The notes below the pieces were generated by a model. The model made no database searches, was not told the origin of the DNA, and worked only from the letters and a program-made list of their open reading frames with translations. The translations under genes and the position numbers were made by a program. Below are positions 45,482 to 52,902 of a stretch of 64,000 nt of DNA, piece after piece. The number at the start of each line of letters is the position of its first letter. Positions within the stretch are counted from its first letter, which is position 1. This stretch comes from an uncultured Collinsella sp. (GTDB lineage Bacteria > Actinomycetota > Coriobacteriia > Coriobacteriales > Coriobacteriaceae). The stretch lies in contig CABRHX010000003.1 of the NCBI GenBank assembly GCA_902470805.1, positions 75,439 to 139,438 on the forward strand. The letters are read 5' to 3'.

Positions 45482-46360
45482 ATGATTTTAGACACCACGG
45501 CACCCGCAGAGGAGCTTCAAGACAAGCTATCGGCGCTCGAACAGCTGCTTTTGGCATACGGGCGCGTGGCTATCGGGTTTTCCGGCGGCGTTGACAGCAG
45601 CTTTTTGGCCGCCGTATGCGCCCGCATCATGCCTACCAATACCCTCCTCGTCCATCTCACCACGCCGCTCATCGGCACGCCCGAGCAGGCTTCGTTTGAG
45701 CAGTCCGTTGATGGACAAGCCAATGAAGGGGCGCATTTTAAGCTCCCCGTGCTCAATCTTTCGGTCGATCAGTTGCAGCTCCCCCAAGTAGCCTGCAACG
45801 ATGCCAATCGCTGCTACCACTGCAAGCACGCTGGCTTTACCGCCATCGTCAACCACGCCAAGTCGCTCGGCTTTCCCACCGTCATCGATGGCAGCAGTGC
45901 AAGCGATCGCGGTGACTACCGCCCCGGCATGCGTGCGGCAGAAGAGCTCGGCGTACGCTCACCCCTTATGGAGGTCGGCTTTACCAAGGACGAAGAGCGC
46001 GAGCTGCTGCGCGCATGGGGTTATCCCGTTTGGAACCTGCCGGCGGGAGCATGTCTTGCCACGCGCGTCCCCACGGGCGAGGAGCTTACGCGCGAGAAGG
46101 TCTCCCTGATTCGCGCCTGCGAGGATTACCTGCACGATCTTGATCTGGCACAGGTACGCGCGCGCCTGGTCGGCGGCTGCATGCATATCGAGGCCGCACC
46201 CGCAGATGTCGCCAAGATTGCCACCCTCGGCGGTGCCGCCGTCGACGACAAGGGCAAGACCCCGCTGCCCGCCGTTATCGAGTCCGCGCTGCGCGAGCTG
46301 GGCTGCGACCATATCTCCCCTGAGGTCACCCCCTACATCCACGGTGCCATGAATCAGTAA
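45482..46360 (+). CDS. larE: ATP-dependent sacrificial sulfur transferase LarE
   Basis: LarE activates the carboxylates of pyridinium biscarboxylic acid mononucleotide with ATP and inserts sulfur during synthesis of the nickel-pincer cofactor of lactate racemase-type enzymes. The 292-residue protein has the PP-loop IGFSGGVDSSFLA (31-43). Cys191 in PAGACLATR matches the sacrificial cysteine of the lactobacillar enzyme. An additional NRCYHCK motif (Cys111, Cys114) suggests the three-cysteine variant that holds a [4Fe-4S] cluster, as in Thermotoga LarE. AAGGAA precedes ATG 45482. No larA, larB or larC is nearby. Confidence 0.92.
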   Translation: MILDTTAPAEELQDKLSALEQLLLAYGRVAIGFSGGVDSSFLAAVCARIMPTNTLLVHLTTPLIGTPEQASFEQSVDGQANEGAHFKLPVLNLSVDQLQLPQVACNDANRCYHCKHAGFTAIVNHAKSLGFPTVIDGSSASDRGDYRPGMRAAEELGVRSPLMEVGFTKDEERELLRAWGYPVWNLPAGACLATRVPTGEELTREKVSLIRACEDYLHDLDLAQVRARLVGGCMHIEAAPADVAKIATLGGAAVDDKGKTPLPAVIESALRELGCDHISPEVTPYIHGAMNQ

Positions 46361-46401
46361 CCTGCCAATAAGGGACAGGTTTATTTCGGCAGGTTTTATC
46401 T
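46359..46401 (+). repeat. CCTGCC...GGCAGG element, copy 3
   Basis: AACCTGCCAATAAGGGACAG starts inside the larE stop codon and is mirrored by CGGCAGGTT, then TTTTATC. It differs from copy 1 at only a few positions and occupies the same place relative to a stop codon. Confidence 0.75.
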
Positions 46402-46416
46402 TGGGAAACGCGAACA

Positions 46417-46452
46417 GGGCCGTGACACCCATACGGCGTCGCGGCCCTTTTC
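46417..46452 (+). terminator. Terminator of larE
   Basis: GGGCCGTGACACC pairs with GGCGTCGCGGCCC (two mismatches) and is followed by TTTT. It lies between convergent larE and the PTS operon. Confidence 0.8.
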
Positions 46453-46490
46453 CTTGGAGAAGGATCAATTGATTGAACGGGATGACCGTT

Positions 46491-46943
46491 CTAGTCTTCG
46501 AGTCCGCTATTGATGAGCTCCGCAATCTCAACGGGATCGGTGCTCGCGCGCACCTTGTCACGGAAGCCGGCGTCCATCAGCATCACGGCAGCCTTGGAGA
46601 GCAAGCGCAGGTGCGTGGTTCCTGCCTCGCCGGCAGGCACGTACAGCGCGAGCGCAACATCGACGGGCACACCATCGAAGCTCGGCCATTCAACGGGCTC
46701 GACCAGCTTAAGCACGGCAACGCCCGGCGTGTGGATAGCATCGCTTTTGGCATGTGGAACGGCAAAACCGGCGACAAGGCCAGTCTCGGCCTCGTTCTCG
46801 CGAGCCATGAAGGCAGTCTCTACGGCAGATGCGTCGTCAGCAAAGCCGAGCTCGACGGCCTGATCGGACAAATAATGCAGGGCATCCTCGCGCGAGGCGG
46901 CGGTATACCCTATCGTCACTTGGTTGGCAGATACAAATCCCAT
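46491..46943 (-). CDS. PTS sugar transporter subunit IIA (fructose/mannitol type)
   Basis: The 150-residue EIIA domain carries phospho-acceptor His64 in AGFAVPHAKSDAI, the fructose/mannitol-family motif. It passes phosphate from HPr to the EIIB domain of the IIBC protein encoded at 51015-52487, from which it is separated by four metabolic genes. It is the last gene of the operon; AAGGAAGG precedes ATG 46943, 12 bp after the transketolase C-subunit stop. Split IIA and IIBC in one operon are common in Gram-positive PTS systems. The sugar is unknown. Confidence 0.93.
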   Translation of the reverse strand: MGFVSANQVTIGYTAASREDALHYLSDQAVELGFADDASAVETAFMARENEAETGLVAGFAVPHAKSDAIHTPGVAVLKLVEPVEWPSFDGVPVDVALALYVPAGEAGTTHLRLLSKAAVMLMDAGFRDKVRASTDPVEIAELINSGLED

Positions 46944-46954
46944 GGAAACCTTCC

Positions 46955-47893
46955 TTACAACACAGACCTGACCGCAGCTTCGATGCCGTCGGCGTCCAAA
47001 CCGTACTTGTGCAGCAAATCGACCGCAGGGCCGGACTCGCCATACACATCGCGCACGCCGACGCGACGCATCGGCACCGGATACTGCTCCGCTAGCACCG
47101 AGGCAACGGCCTCGCCAAGACCGCCGATAATCGAATGCTCCTCGGCAGTGACCACGCGACCGGTCTTCTTGGCGCTGGCTACAACCAGGCGTTCGTCGAG
47201 CGGCTTGATCGTATGCATGTTGATGACCTCGGCATCGATGCCATCGGCAGCGAGCGCCTCGGCAGCCTCAAGCGCCTCGGCGACCATAAGGCCACAAGCG
47301 ATGATGGTCACATCGGACCCCTCGCGCACGACCACGCCGCGACCAATCTTGAACTCATAGTCCTCGCAGTCGTTGATGACCGGTGTTGCCAGGCGGCCGA
47401 AGCGCATGTAAACCGGGCCCTCAAACTCATAGGCGGCGCGCACACAGGCACGAGCCTCGACGTCGTCGGCGGGAACGACCACCGTCATACCCGGAATCGT
47501 GCGCATGAGTGCGATATCCTCGCAGCACTGGTGCGTGGCGCCGTCCTCGCCCACCGAAATGCCGGCATGAGTAGCGCCAATCTTGACGTTGAGGTGCGGG
47601 TAGCCGATGGAATTGCGGACCTGCTCGTAGGCGCGACCGGCGGCAAACATCGCAAAGGTGCTCGCAAAAGCAACGCGGCCCGTGGTCGCGATGCCGGCGG
47701 CAAGACCCATCAGGTTGCTCTCGGCAATGCCGGCGTCGTAGAAGCGCTCAGGGTGCGCAGCCTTAAACTTACCGGTCTGCGTGGCGGCGGCCAGGTCGGC
47801 ATCGAGAACCACAAAGTCATCGCGCTCATTGCCCAGCTCGACAAGTGCCTCGCCATAGCTAACGCGCGTGGCGACTTTCTTGACGTCTGCCAT
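46955..47893 (-). CDS. Transketolase, C-terminal subunit
   Basis: The 312-residue protein carries the pyrimidine-binding and C-terminal domains of transketolase (RVSYGEALVELGNERDDFVVLDADL, FYDAGIAESNLMGLAAGIATTGR, THAGISVGEDGATHQCCEDIALMRTIPGMTVVVPAD). It forms an active enzyme only with the N-terminal subunit encoded just upstream; the two overlap at TAATG. Transketolase moves two-carbon ketol units between pentose, hexose and tetrose phosphates. In this operon it would work with the transaldolase (48787-49470) to process the imported sugar. Confidence 0.95.
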   Translation of the reverse strand: MADVKKVATRVSYGEALVELGNERDDFVVLDADLAAATQTGKFKAAHPERFYDAGIAESNLMGLAAGIATTGRVAFASTFAMFAAGRAYEQVRNSIGYPHLNVKIGATHAGISVGEDGATHQCCEDIALMRTIPGMTVVVPADDVEARACVRAAYEFEGPVYMRFGRLATPVINDCEDYEFKIGRGVVVREGSDVTIIACGLMVAEALEAAEALAADGIDAEVINMHTIKPLDERLVVASAKKTGRVVTAEEHSIIGGLGEAVASVLAEQYPVPMRRVGVRDVYGESGPAVDLLHKYGLDADGIEAAVRSVL

Positions 47894-48723
47894 TAGAGCT
47901 CCTCCCCTGCTGCTGCGAGCTCGGCCATGGCCTGCTCAAACTGCTCATCGTTGGGTGCCTTGCCGTGCCAGCCCACCTGGTTTTCCATAAAGGAGACGCC
48001 CTTGCCCTTCACCGTCTCGGCGATAATGGCCACGGGCGAGTCGCTCACTTTGCGGGCCTCGGCAAAGGCGGCGGCAATCTGCGCCATGTCGTTACCGTCG
48101 GCGAGCTCGATCACATGCCACTTAAAGGCGCGGAACTTGTCAGCGAGCGGCATGGCCGAGTTGACTTCATCGATCGTGCCGTCAATCTGCAAGCCGTTGT
48201 GGTCGACGACGGCAACAAGATTGTCGAGCGCATGGTTGCCGGCGAACATGGCCGCCTCCCACACCTGGCCTTCCTCGCACTCACCGTCGCCCAGCAACGT
48301 GTAGACACGGTAGCCGTCGCCCCAGTGCTTAGCGGCAAGCGCCATTCCAACTGCAGCAGAGATGCCCTGACCGAGCGATCCGGTGGACATATCGATGCCA
48401 GGGGCGTCGTTCATGTTGGGATGGCCCTGCAGTCGGCTGCCAATATGACGGAGCGTCTCGAGCTCTTCGACGGGAAAATAGCCGCGATTTGCCAACACCG
48501 AATACAGGCCCGGCGCCGCGTGACCCTTGGAGAGCACAAAGCGATCGCGATCGGCCTTGTGAGGGTCGGCAGGATCGATATTCATTTCCTCAAAGTACAG
48601 ATACGTCATGATGTCGGCAGCACCGAGCGATCCACCCGGGTGTCCCGACTTGGCCGCGTGAACCGCAGTCACGACACCCTTCCTGACCTCATTGGCGACC
48701 TTCGCCAGCTCCTGGTTGGTCAT
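47893..48723 (-). CDS. Transketolase, N-terminal subunit
   Basis: The 276-residue protein is the thiamine-diphosphate-binding half, with KSGHPGGSLGAADIMTYLYF and the ThDP/Mg motif GDGECEEGQVWEAAMFAGNHALDNLVAVVDHN (145-176). The split form is typical of many Firmicutes, Actinobacteria and archaea. ATG 48723 follows AGAGAGG; a longer frame reaches 48783 without a site. It is cotranscribed with the transaldolase upstream and the C-subunit downstream. Confidence 0.95.
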   Translation of the reverse strand: MTNQELAKVANEVRKGVVTAVHAAKSGHPGGSLGAADIMTYLYFEEMNIDPADPHKADRDRFVLSKGHAAPGLYSVLANRGYFPVEELETLRHIGSRLQGHPNMNDAPGIDMSTGSLGQGISAAVGMALAAKHWGDGYRVYTLLGDGECEEGQVWEAAMFAGNHALDNLVAVVDHNGLQIDGTIDEVNSAMPLADKFRAFKWHVIELADGNDMAQIAAAFAEARKVSDSPVAIIAETVKGKGVSFMENQVGWHGKAPNDEQFEQAMAELAAAGEEL

Positions 48724-48786
48724 ACGAATTCCTCTCTTGAGAACAACCCCGGCACCGGATGACGCGATGCCGGGGCAATCCACTCG

Positions 48787-49470
48787 TTAAGCCTGAGCGA
48801 CGACCTTCTGCCAGTCAGCCTCAAAAGAGGCGAGGCCCTGGTCGGTCAGCGGATGATGCAGGCACTTCTTGAGAGCGGCCATGGGCACGGTCGCAATATC
48901 GGCACCGAGTAGCGCGGCCTGGGTCACGTGGTTGGGCGTACGAACCGAGGCGGTGATGATCTCGACGGTGTCGTCGACGTTCTTGCCCGTCCAGTCGTAG
49001 TTCTTAATGCAGGTCACGACGTTGTCGAGCTGCGAGATACCGTCCTCGGCGATGTCATCGAAACGACCGACAAACGGGCTGATGTAGCGAGCACCGGCAT
49101 TGGCGGCCATAAGGGCTTGCGTCGGCGAGAAGACGAGCGTCATGTTGACGCGCACGCCAGCATCGGCCAGTGCACGGCAGGCGGCAAGGCCGGCCTCGCA
49201 CACGGGAAGCTTGACCACGATGTTGGGGGCGAGGGCGGCAAGGCGCTTGCCCTCCTCGATCATACCCTCGGCAGTGGTAGCGGTAGACTCGGCGGAAACG
49301 GGCAGGCCCTCGCAGAGCTCGGCAATCTTGAGCATATGCGGCTCAAAGTCGGCAAGCTTGCCGCCGGTCTTGGCGTACAGGGACGGGTTGGTGGTAACAC
49401 CGGCCAGGCAGCCCCAGCTCTTGGCCTCGGCGATCTCGTCCAGATTGGCAGTATCGATAAAGAACTTCAT
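48787..49470 (-). CDS. Transaldolase, TalC/MipB subfamily
   Basis: The 227-residue protein belongs to the small transaldolase / fructose-6-phosphate aldolase subfamily (MKFFIDTANLDEIAEAKSWGCLAGVTTNPSL). The Schiff-base Lys is K87 in IVVKLPV. The motif RYISPFVGRFDD has Ser131 and Phe133, where E. coli FSA has Ala129 and Tyr131. Phe at this place is the classical transaldolase state (TalB Phe178, ISPFVGR), so transaldolase rather than aldolase activity is predicted. ATG 49470 follows AAGGAG. It lies between the GatZ-like gene and the split transketolase. Confidence 0.93.
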   Translation of the reverse strand: MKFFIDTANLDEIAEAKSWGCLAGVTTNPSLYAKTGGKLADFEPHMLKIAELCEGLPVSAESTATTAEGMIEEGKRLAALAPNIVVKLPVCEAGLAACRALADAGVRVNMTLVFSPTQALMAANAGARYISPFVGRFDDIAEDGISQLDNVVTCIKNYDWTGKNVDDTVEIITASVRTPNHVTQAALLGADIATVPMAALKKCLHHPLTDQGLASFEADWQKVVAQA

Positions 49471-49507
49471 GGTGCAAACTCCTTCGAAGGAATCCAAAAC
49501 TCAAAAA

Positions 49508-49538
49508 ATAGGACAAAGGGGATGTCCCTTTGTCCTAT
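49508..49538. repeat. GGGACA-type hairpin in the PTS operon
   Basis: Perfect 13-bp arms, ATAGGACAAAGGG and CCCTTTGTCCTAT, enclose a 5-nt loop (GATGT) 38 bp before the transaldolase ATG. It is related to the hairpins at 31306 and 41154 by AAAGGGACA/TGTCCCTTT. Confidence 0.75.
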
Positions 49539-49540
49539 GT

Positions 49541-49576
49541 GCCGGGCCTGCGGCTGGGACATGCCCCAGGCCCGGC
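49541..49576 (-). terminator. Hairpin between the GatZ-like and transaldolase genes
   Basis: GCCGGGCCTG and CAGGCCCGGC are perfect 10-bp arms 20 nt past the GatZ-like stop. No strong U-run follows, so partial termination or mRNA processing inside the operon is more likely than full termination. Confidence 0.55.
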
Positions 49577-49595
49577 GTCGTGTAGGAAAAGCTAC

Positions 49596-50870
49596 TTAGT
49601 CCTCGAGAGCCTTCTCGATGCGGCTCGTGACGCCCTTGAGGTTAAGACCGACGACGTACTGCTTGATCGGGCGCTTGATGTGCTCGATCACAAAGCGCTT
49701 GCCGTCGATGTCCTGGGCAGCGAGGTTGCGATAGAGCTTCTCGACCTGCTCCTTGACCTCGGGATCGTTGAACGCATAGTGGCCGGAGACATCCAGGATC
49801 TTCAGGCTGAGCTCATCGTCGGCAAGGATGTCATCGACCTGCAGGTTGACGTCGTCGCCAGTCATCCACTTGCGCCAGCGCTCGGTCTTGATAGCCTTGA
49901 CCAGCAGCGTGTGATACAGGTCGGAGGGGTCATCGCACAGACCGTTGTCGACCAGGATCTGCTCGGTGGCGCAGAGCTTGAGGTAGGCGCGGGTCTCCTC
50001 GGTGCCATACTGCGGAGCGACGTTGGAGGCGGTCACGTGTGCCGGGATGTGCTCGAGCAGCGTCGCGTCGTCCAGATAGTCGGCGTTGTGCTCCTTCAGG
50101 CCCACGCCATAGCGCTTGGCCATATCGGCAAGCTCGCGGGCGTTCTTGAAGTTGTAGTGACCGACCTGCTCCGTCCAGCGGGTAAGGGTGCCGGTCTGGC
50201 CGACGATAAAGGTGGGCATGGGGCAGCCGCGCTTCTCGAGCTCGGGCTGCAGCTGAGAAATGAACTCCTCGTACTTATCGGTAGAGGTCAAGCCGCCATT
50301 GGTCTCCTCGGTACCGACCTCATAGGCGACCTCGGGCAGGTTATGCTCGCGACGGTACTGCTCAAGGTAGTCGATAAGATCGATCGTGCGGCGAAGCACC
50401 ACGTCGAGCGGAATAACCTTGCCGATCTGATAGGGGTCCTTGGTGGGGTCGACCATCAGCAGGTCAAAGCCCGCCTCCATGTCGGCGACGAAGGACTTGC
50501 GGGCGAGCTCCATGGCCTCGTCCTCGGGCAGGTGGGCGTTACGCTCCTCGTCGCGCTGCCACGGACCGCCGTGATCGCGGCACAGGTAGTACGGACCGGT
50601 GTAACCCACCTCGTCGGCAACCTTCTTGATGTCGGCGGCAAAGCGCGTCTGGTCCCAACCGTTGACGTAGCCGGCGCCCATCTCGTCCATATCGACCTGG
50701 TTGCGGCTAGCGATAAACATGGGCGGGAAATCCTCGTCCTTGGCAAGCTCGAACACGGCCTGAATCAGGTTGGGGCTCATGGGGCCAATGCCGACCATGG
50801 TTGCGTGATCGCCGCTATCCTGCAGCTTGAGCATGCCCTGAACGGCCTGACGGATGGTGAGGTTGGACAT
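49596..50870 (-). CDS. GatZ/KbaZ-like sugar-phosphate protein (COG4573)
   Basis: The 424-residue protein matches the GatZ/KbaZ family, first described as the non-catalytic partner of class II tagatose-bisphosphate aldolase (PPMFIASRNQVDMDEMGAGYVNGWDQTRFAADIKKVADEVGY; LCRDHGGPWQRDEE; LLMVDPTKDP; YEVGTEETNGG). No GatY/KbaY catalytic subunit is encoded in the operon. Some stand-alone members of this family act as C4-epimerases on ketohexose 6-phosphates, and that reaction fits here: PTS product to fructose-6-phosphate, then transaldolase and transketolase. It is the second gene after PTS IIBC. The family is certain; the reaction is inference. Confidence 0.85.
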   Translation of the reverse strand: MSNLTIRQAVQGMLKLQDSGDHATMVGIGPMSPNLIQAVFELAKDEDFPPMFIASRNQVDMDEMGAGYVNGWDQTRFAADIKKVADEVGYTGPYYLCRDHGGPWQRDEERNAHLPEDEAMELARKSFVADMEAGFDLLMVDPTKDPYQIGKVIPLDVVLRRTIDLIDYLEQYRREHNLPEVAYEVGTEETNGGLTSTDKYEEFISQLQPELEKRGCPMPTFIVGQTGTLTRWTEQVGHYNFKNARELADMAKRYGVGLKEHNADYLDDATLLEHIPAHVTASNVAPQYGTEETRAYLKLCATEQILVDNGLCDDPSDLYHTLLVKAIKTERWRKWMTGDDVNLQVDDILADDELSLKILDVSGHYAFNDPEVKEQVEKLYRNLAAQDIDGKRFVIEHIKRPIKQYVVGLNLKGVTSRIEKALED

Positions 50871-50939
50871 TTTGTTCTCCTTCTCCAGAGGATTTTTGAC
50901 AAAAGTTCCCTGGGACCCAGATGTGGGCCCTATCAGTAC

Positions 50940-50999
50940 GGATGGATTTTGTTGTGTAGGGGCGGTTGTGCGGAGTCAAATCCATCCCTCCGCACAACC
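50940..50999 (-). promoter_or_regulatory. Candidate H-type pseudoknot in the IIBC-gatZ intercistronic mRNA
   Basis: On the minus-strand RNA, GGTTGTGCGGAG (50999-50988) pairs with CTCCGCACAACC (50975-50964). The 12-nt loop, GGATGGATTTGA, contains ten bases perfectly complementary to AAATCCATCC (50949-50940) downstream. The two interleaved perfect stems (12 and 10 bp) define a pseudoknot starting 15 nt after the IIBC stop. Confidence 0.6.
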
Positions 51000-51014
51000 G
51001 GAGTCCTTAAAGGT

Positions 51015-52487
51015 TTACTTGGCCTGCTTATCGAGCGTGGGCTTCATGGCAATCAGGATTGCAGCGGCGACCACGGCGCCAATCACGATGTCCAGGCAGA
51101 ACAGCGCGACGTTGTTGGTGGCAAGGGCGACGATAAAGCCACCGTGCGGGACGTAGCAGTCGATGCCCTGGAAGGCGGCAAGTGCCGCACCCACGGCAGA
51201 GCCGATGCAAATGCCGGGAAGGGTGTGACCGAGGTCCTTGACCGCGAAGGGGATAGCGCCCTCGGTAATACCGATGCAGCCCATGAACAGCGCGGAGATG
51301 CCCATCTGGCGGTCAGCGTCATCGAACTTGTTCTTGGCGATGAGCGCAGCGAGGCCACAGGCGATCGGGGGAACGGCGACGGCGACGCGGAACATACCGT
51401 TAGGACCGTAGATACCGGAGGCCATGATGGCCATGGTGAAGGTCGAGGCGGTCTTGTTGATGGGGCCACCCATATCGAAGGCGGTCATAACGCCAATGAC
51501 CAGACCCAGGACAACTGCGGAACCGCCCTGCAGGCTGCCGAGCACGCCGGTGAGCCAGTCCATCACAAAGCCAAGCGGCGTGGCCAGGATGTAGATATAG
51601 GCCATGCCCAGGACAAGCGAGGTCAGAATCGGGATGATCAGGATGGGCATGATGGTCTGGATGGTGTTGTTGACCTTCCAGGTCTTCATCCAGCGGACAA
51701 AGTAGCCGCAGATGACCGCCATGATCATGGCGCCCAAGAAGCCGGTCGAAACGCTGTTGCCGTTAGGGGTAACGACTGCGTTATTGACCAGGTAGCCCAG
51801 GACAAAACCGGGGGCGAGCGCGGGCTTGCCGGCCATCGAGTAGGAGATGTATGCCGCAAGCACCGGGATCATCATGGAGATGCCGGCCATGCCGATGGTG
51901 TTAAGGCTCACCATCAGCGGGTTCGTAACCTCCATGCCGTTGGCGCCGGCGGTACCGGATGCCAGCGAGAAGGCAAGAAACACGCCGCCGATAACGACGA
52001 TGGGGATAAAATAGGAAACGCCGGTATTGAATGCATTGAGCAGCGTCTTGCCAGGATCGGCAAAGATAGACTGCTTGGACGCCGGTGTCGGGGCCTGCGG
52101 GGCAGCGGAGACGGCCTTCTTCTCTGCCTTGGCCTCGGCCTTGGGCGCGTCAACGGCGCCACCCGTCGCCTTGATGATCTCAATGGCCTGGTCGATGATC
52201 TTTACCGGATCGGCGATTACATCAGAGGTGCCGACCTTCAGGAACTTGCCCTCGGCCATCTTCTGCTCAAAACGGTCCTCGTTCTCGACACCCACGTCGA
52301 CGGACTCCAGGACCAGGTCGGCGGAGTCCACGTCTTCCTGCGTGAGCTCATTCTCGATACCCAGGCCACCCTGAGCCTCGACCTTGCACTCGATGCCACG
52401 GGCGGCGCATTCATCCTGAATCGCCTTCTGGGCCATATACGTGTGGGCGATACCCACAGTACAGGCGGCAACGCCTACGATCTTCAT
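51015..52487 (-). CDS. PTS fructose-family transporter subunit IIBC
   Basis: The 490-residue protein has an N-terminal fructose-type EIIB domain with phospho-Cys9 (VAACTVGIAHTYMAQKAI), an Ala/Pro/Lys-rich linker (about 110-135), and an EIIC domain of about nine membrane helices (FIPIVVIGGVFLAFSL, TAFDMGGPINKTASTF, ITEGAIPFAVKD). It imports and phosphorylates a sugar, using the IIA encoded at 46491. It is the first gene of the catabolic operon; ATG 52487 follows GAGGGAA, and the frame to 52589 lacks support. Fructose itself is possible, but the downstream genes suggest a ketose that enters the pentose-phosphate pool. No 1-phosphofructokinase is present. Confidence 0.95.
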   Translation of the reverse strand: MKIVGVAACTVGIAHTYMAQKAIQDECAARGIECKVEAQGGLGIENELTQEDVDSADLVLESVDVGVENEDRFEQKMAEGKFLKVGTSDVIADPVKIIDQAIEIIKATGGAVDAPKAEAKAEKKAVSAAPQAPTPASKQSIFADPGKTLLNAFNTGVSYFIPIVVIGGVFLAFSLASGTAGANGMEVTNPLMVSLNTIGMAGISMMIPVLAAYISYSMAGKPALAPGFVLGYLVNNAVVTPNGNSVSTGFLGAMIMAVICGYFVRWMKTWKVNNTIQTIMPILIIPILTSLVLGMAYIYILATPLGFVMDWLTGVLGSLQGGSAVVLGLVIGVMTAFDMGGPINKTASTFTMAIMASGIYGPNGMFRVAVAVPPIACGLAALIAKNKFDDADRQMGISALFMGCIGITEGAIPFAVKDLGHTLPGICIGSAVGAALAAFQGIDCYVPHGGFIVALATNNVALFCLDIVIGAVVAAAILIAMKPTLDKQAK

Positions 52488-52587
52488 TGCTTCCCTCTTT
52501 TCATAGAGTTGCGTGCGCAAGACACCGTTTGCGGAGGCCTCCGGAGCATCCCCTGCCGTTTGGACTTGCTGTCTTTTCGACAAGAAC

Positions 52588-52681
52588 AATATAGGTGCTC
52601 GTTTTTCTTAATGCCAGCTTATTTCGGTAAACGCGCAGGTCAGAGCGTTGGTTATGCGATTTAGTTATGCGTTTAACCAAA
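52588..52681. promoter_or_regulatory. Promoter and candidate operators between PTS IIBC and its LacI-type regulator
   Basis: A minus-strand -10 box TATATT lies at 52588-52593. GCGTTTAACCAAA (52669-52681, plus) and its inverted relative TTTCGGTAAACGC (52622-52634) are 34 bp apart, and GTTATGCG is directly repeated at 52651 and 52664. These are the best operator candidates in the 415-bp divergent region, which contains no gene. Confidence 0.4.
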
Positions 52682-52902
52682 AATGAATCCTGCGATTTTG
52701 CCCTCGATTTCAAAAGTCAAGAAGTATTTGATTTTCTCGGTAGACGGCAGATGCGCATGCCGGTCACAAATTTCGACCCCACCCGTATGCCGCATTTGTT
52801 GCATACTCATATGAAAGGAAAAAGCCGCTCACCGAAGCGTATCCTTCACCAAGACTCAAAGTCATCATGTTGGAAAATGCTCATCTGTCGGAAGGAGTCG
52901 CT

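Noticed and set aside
49530..52664. 1,044-codon plus-strand frame opposite the PTS IIBC and gatZ genes
   Set aside because: It is antisense to two well-supported enzymes, has no domain, and comes from codon bias on the other strand.
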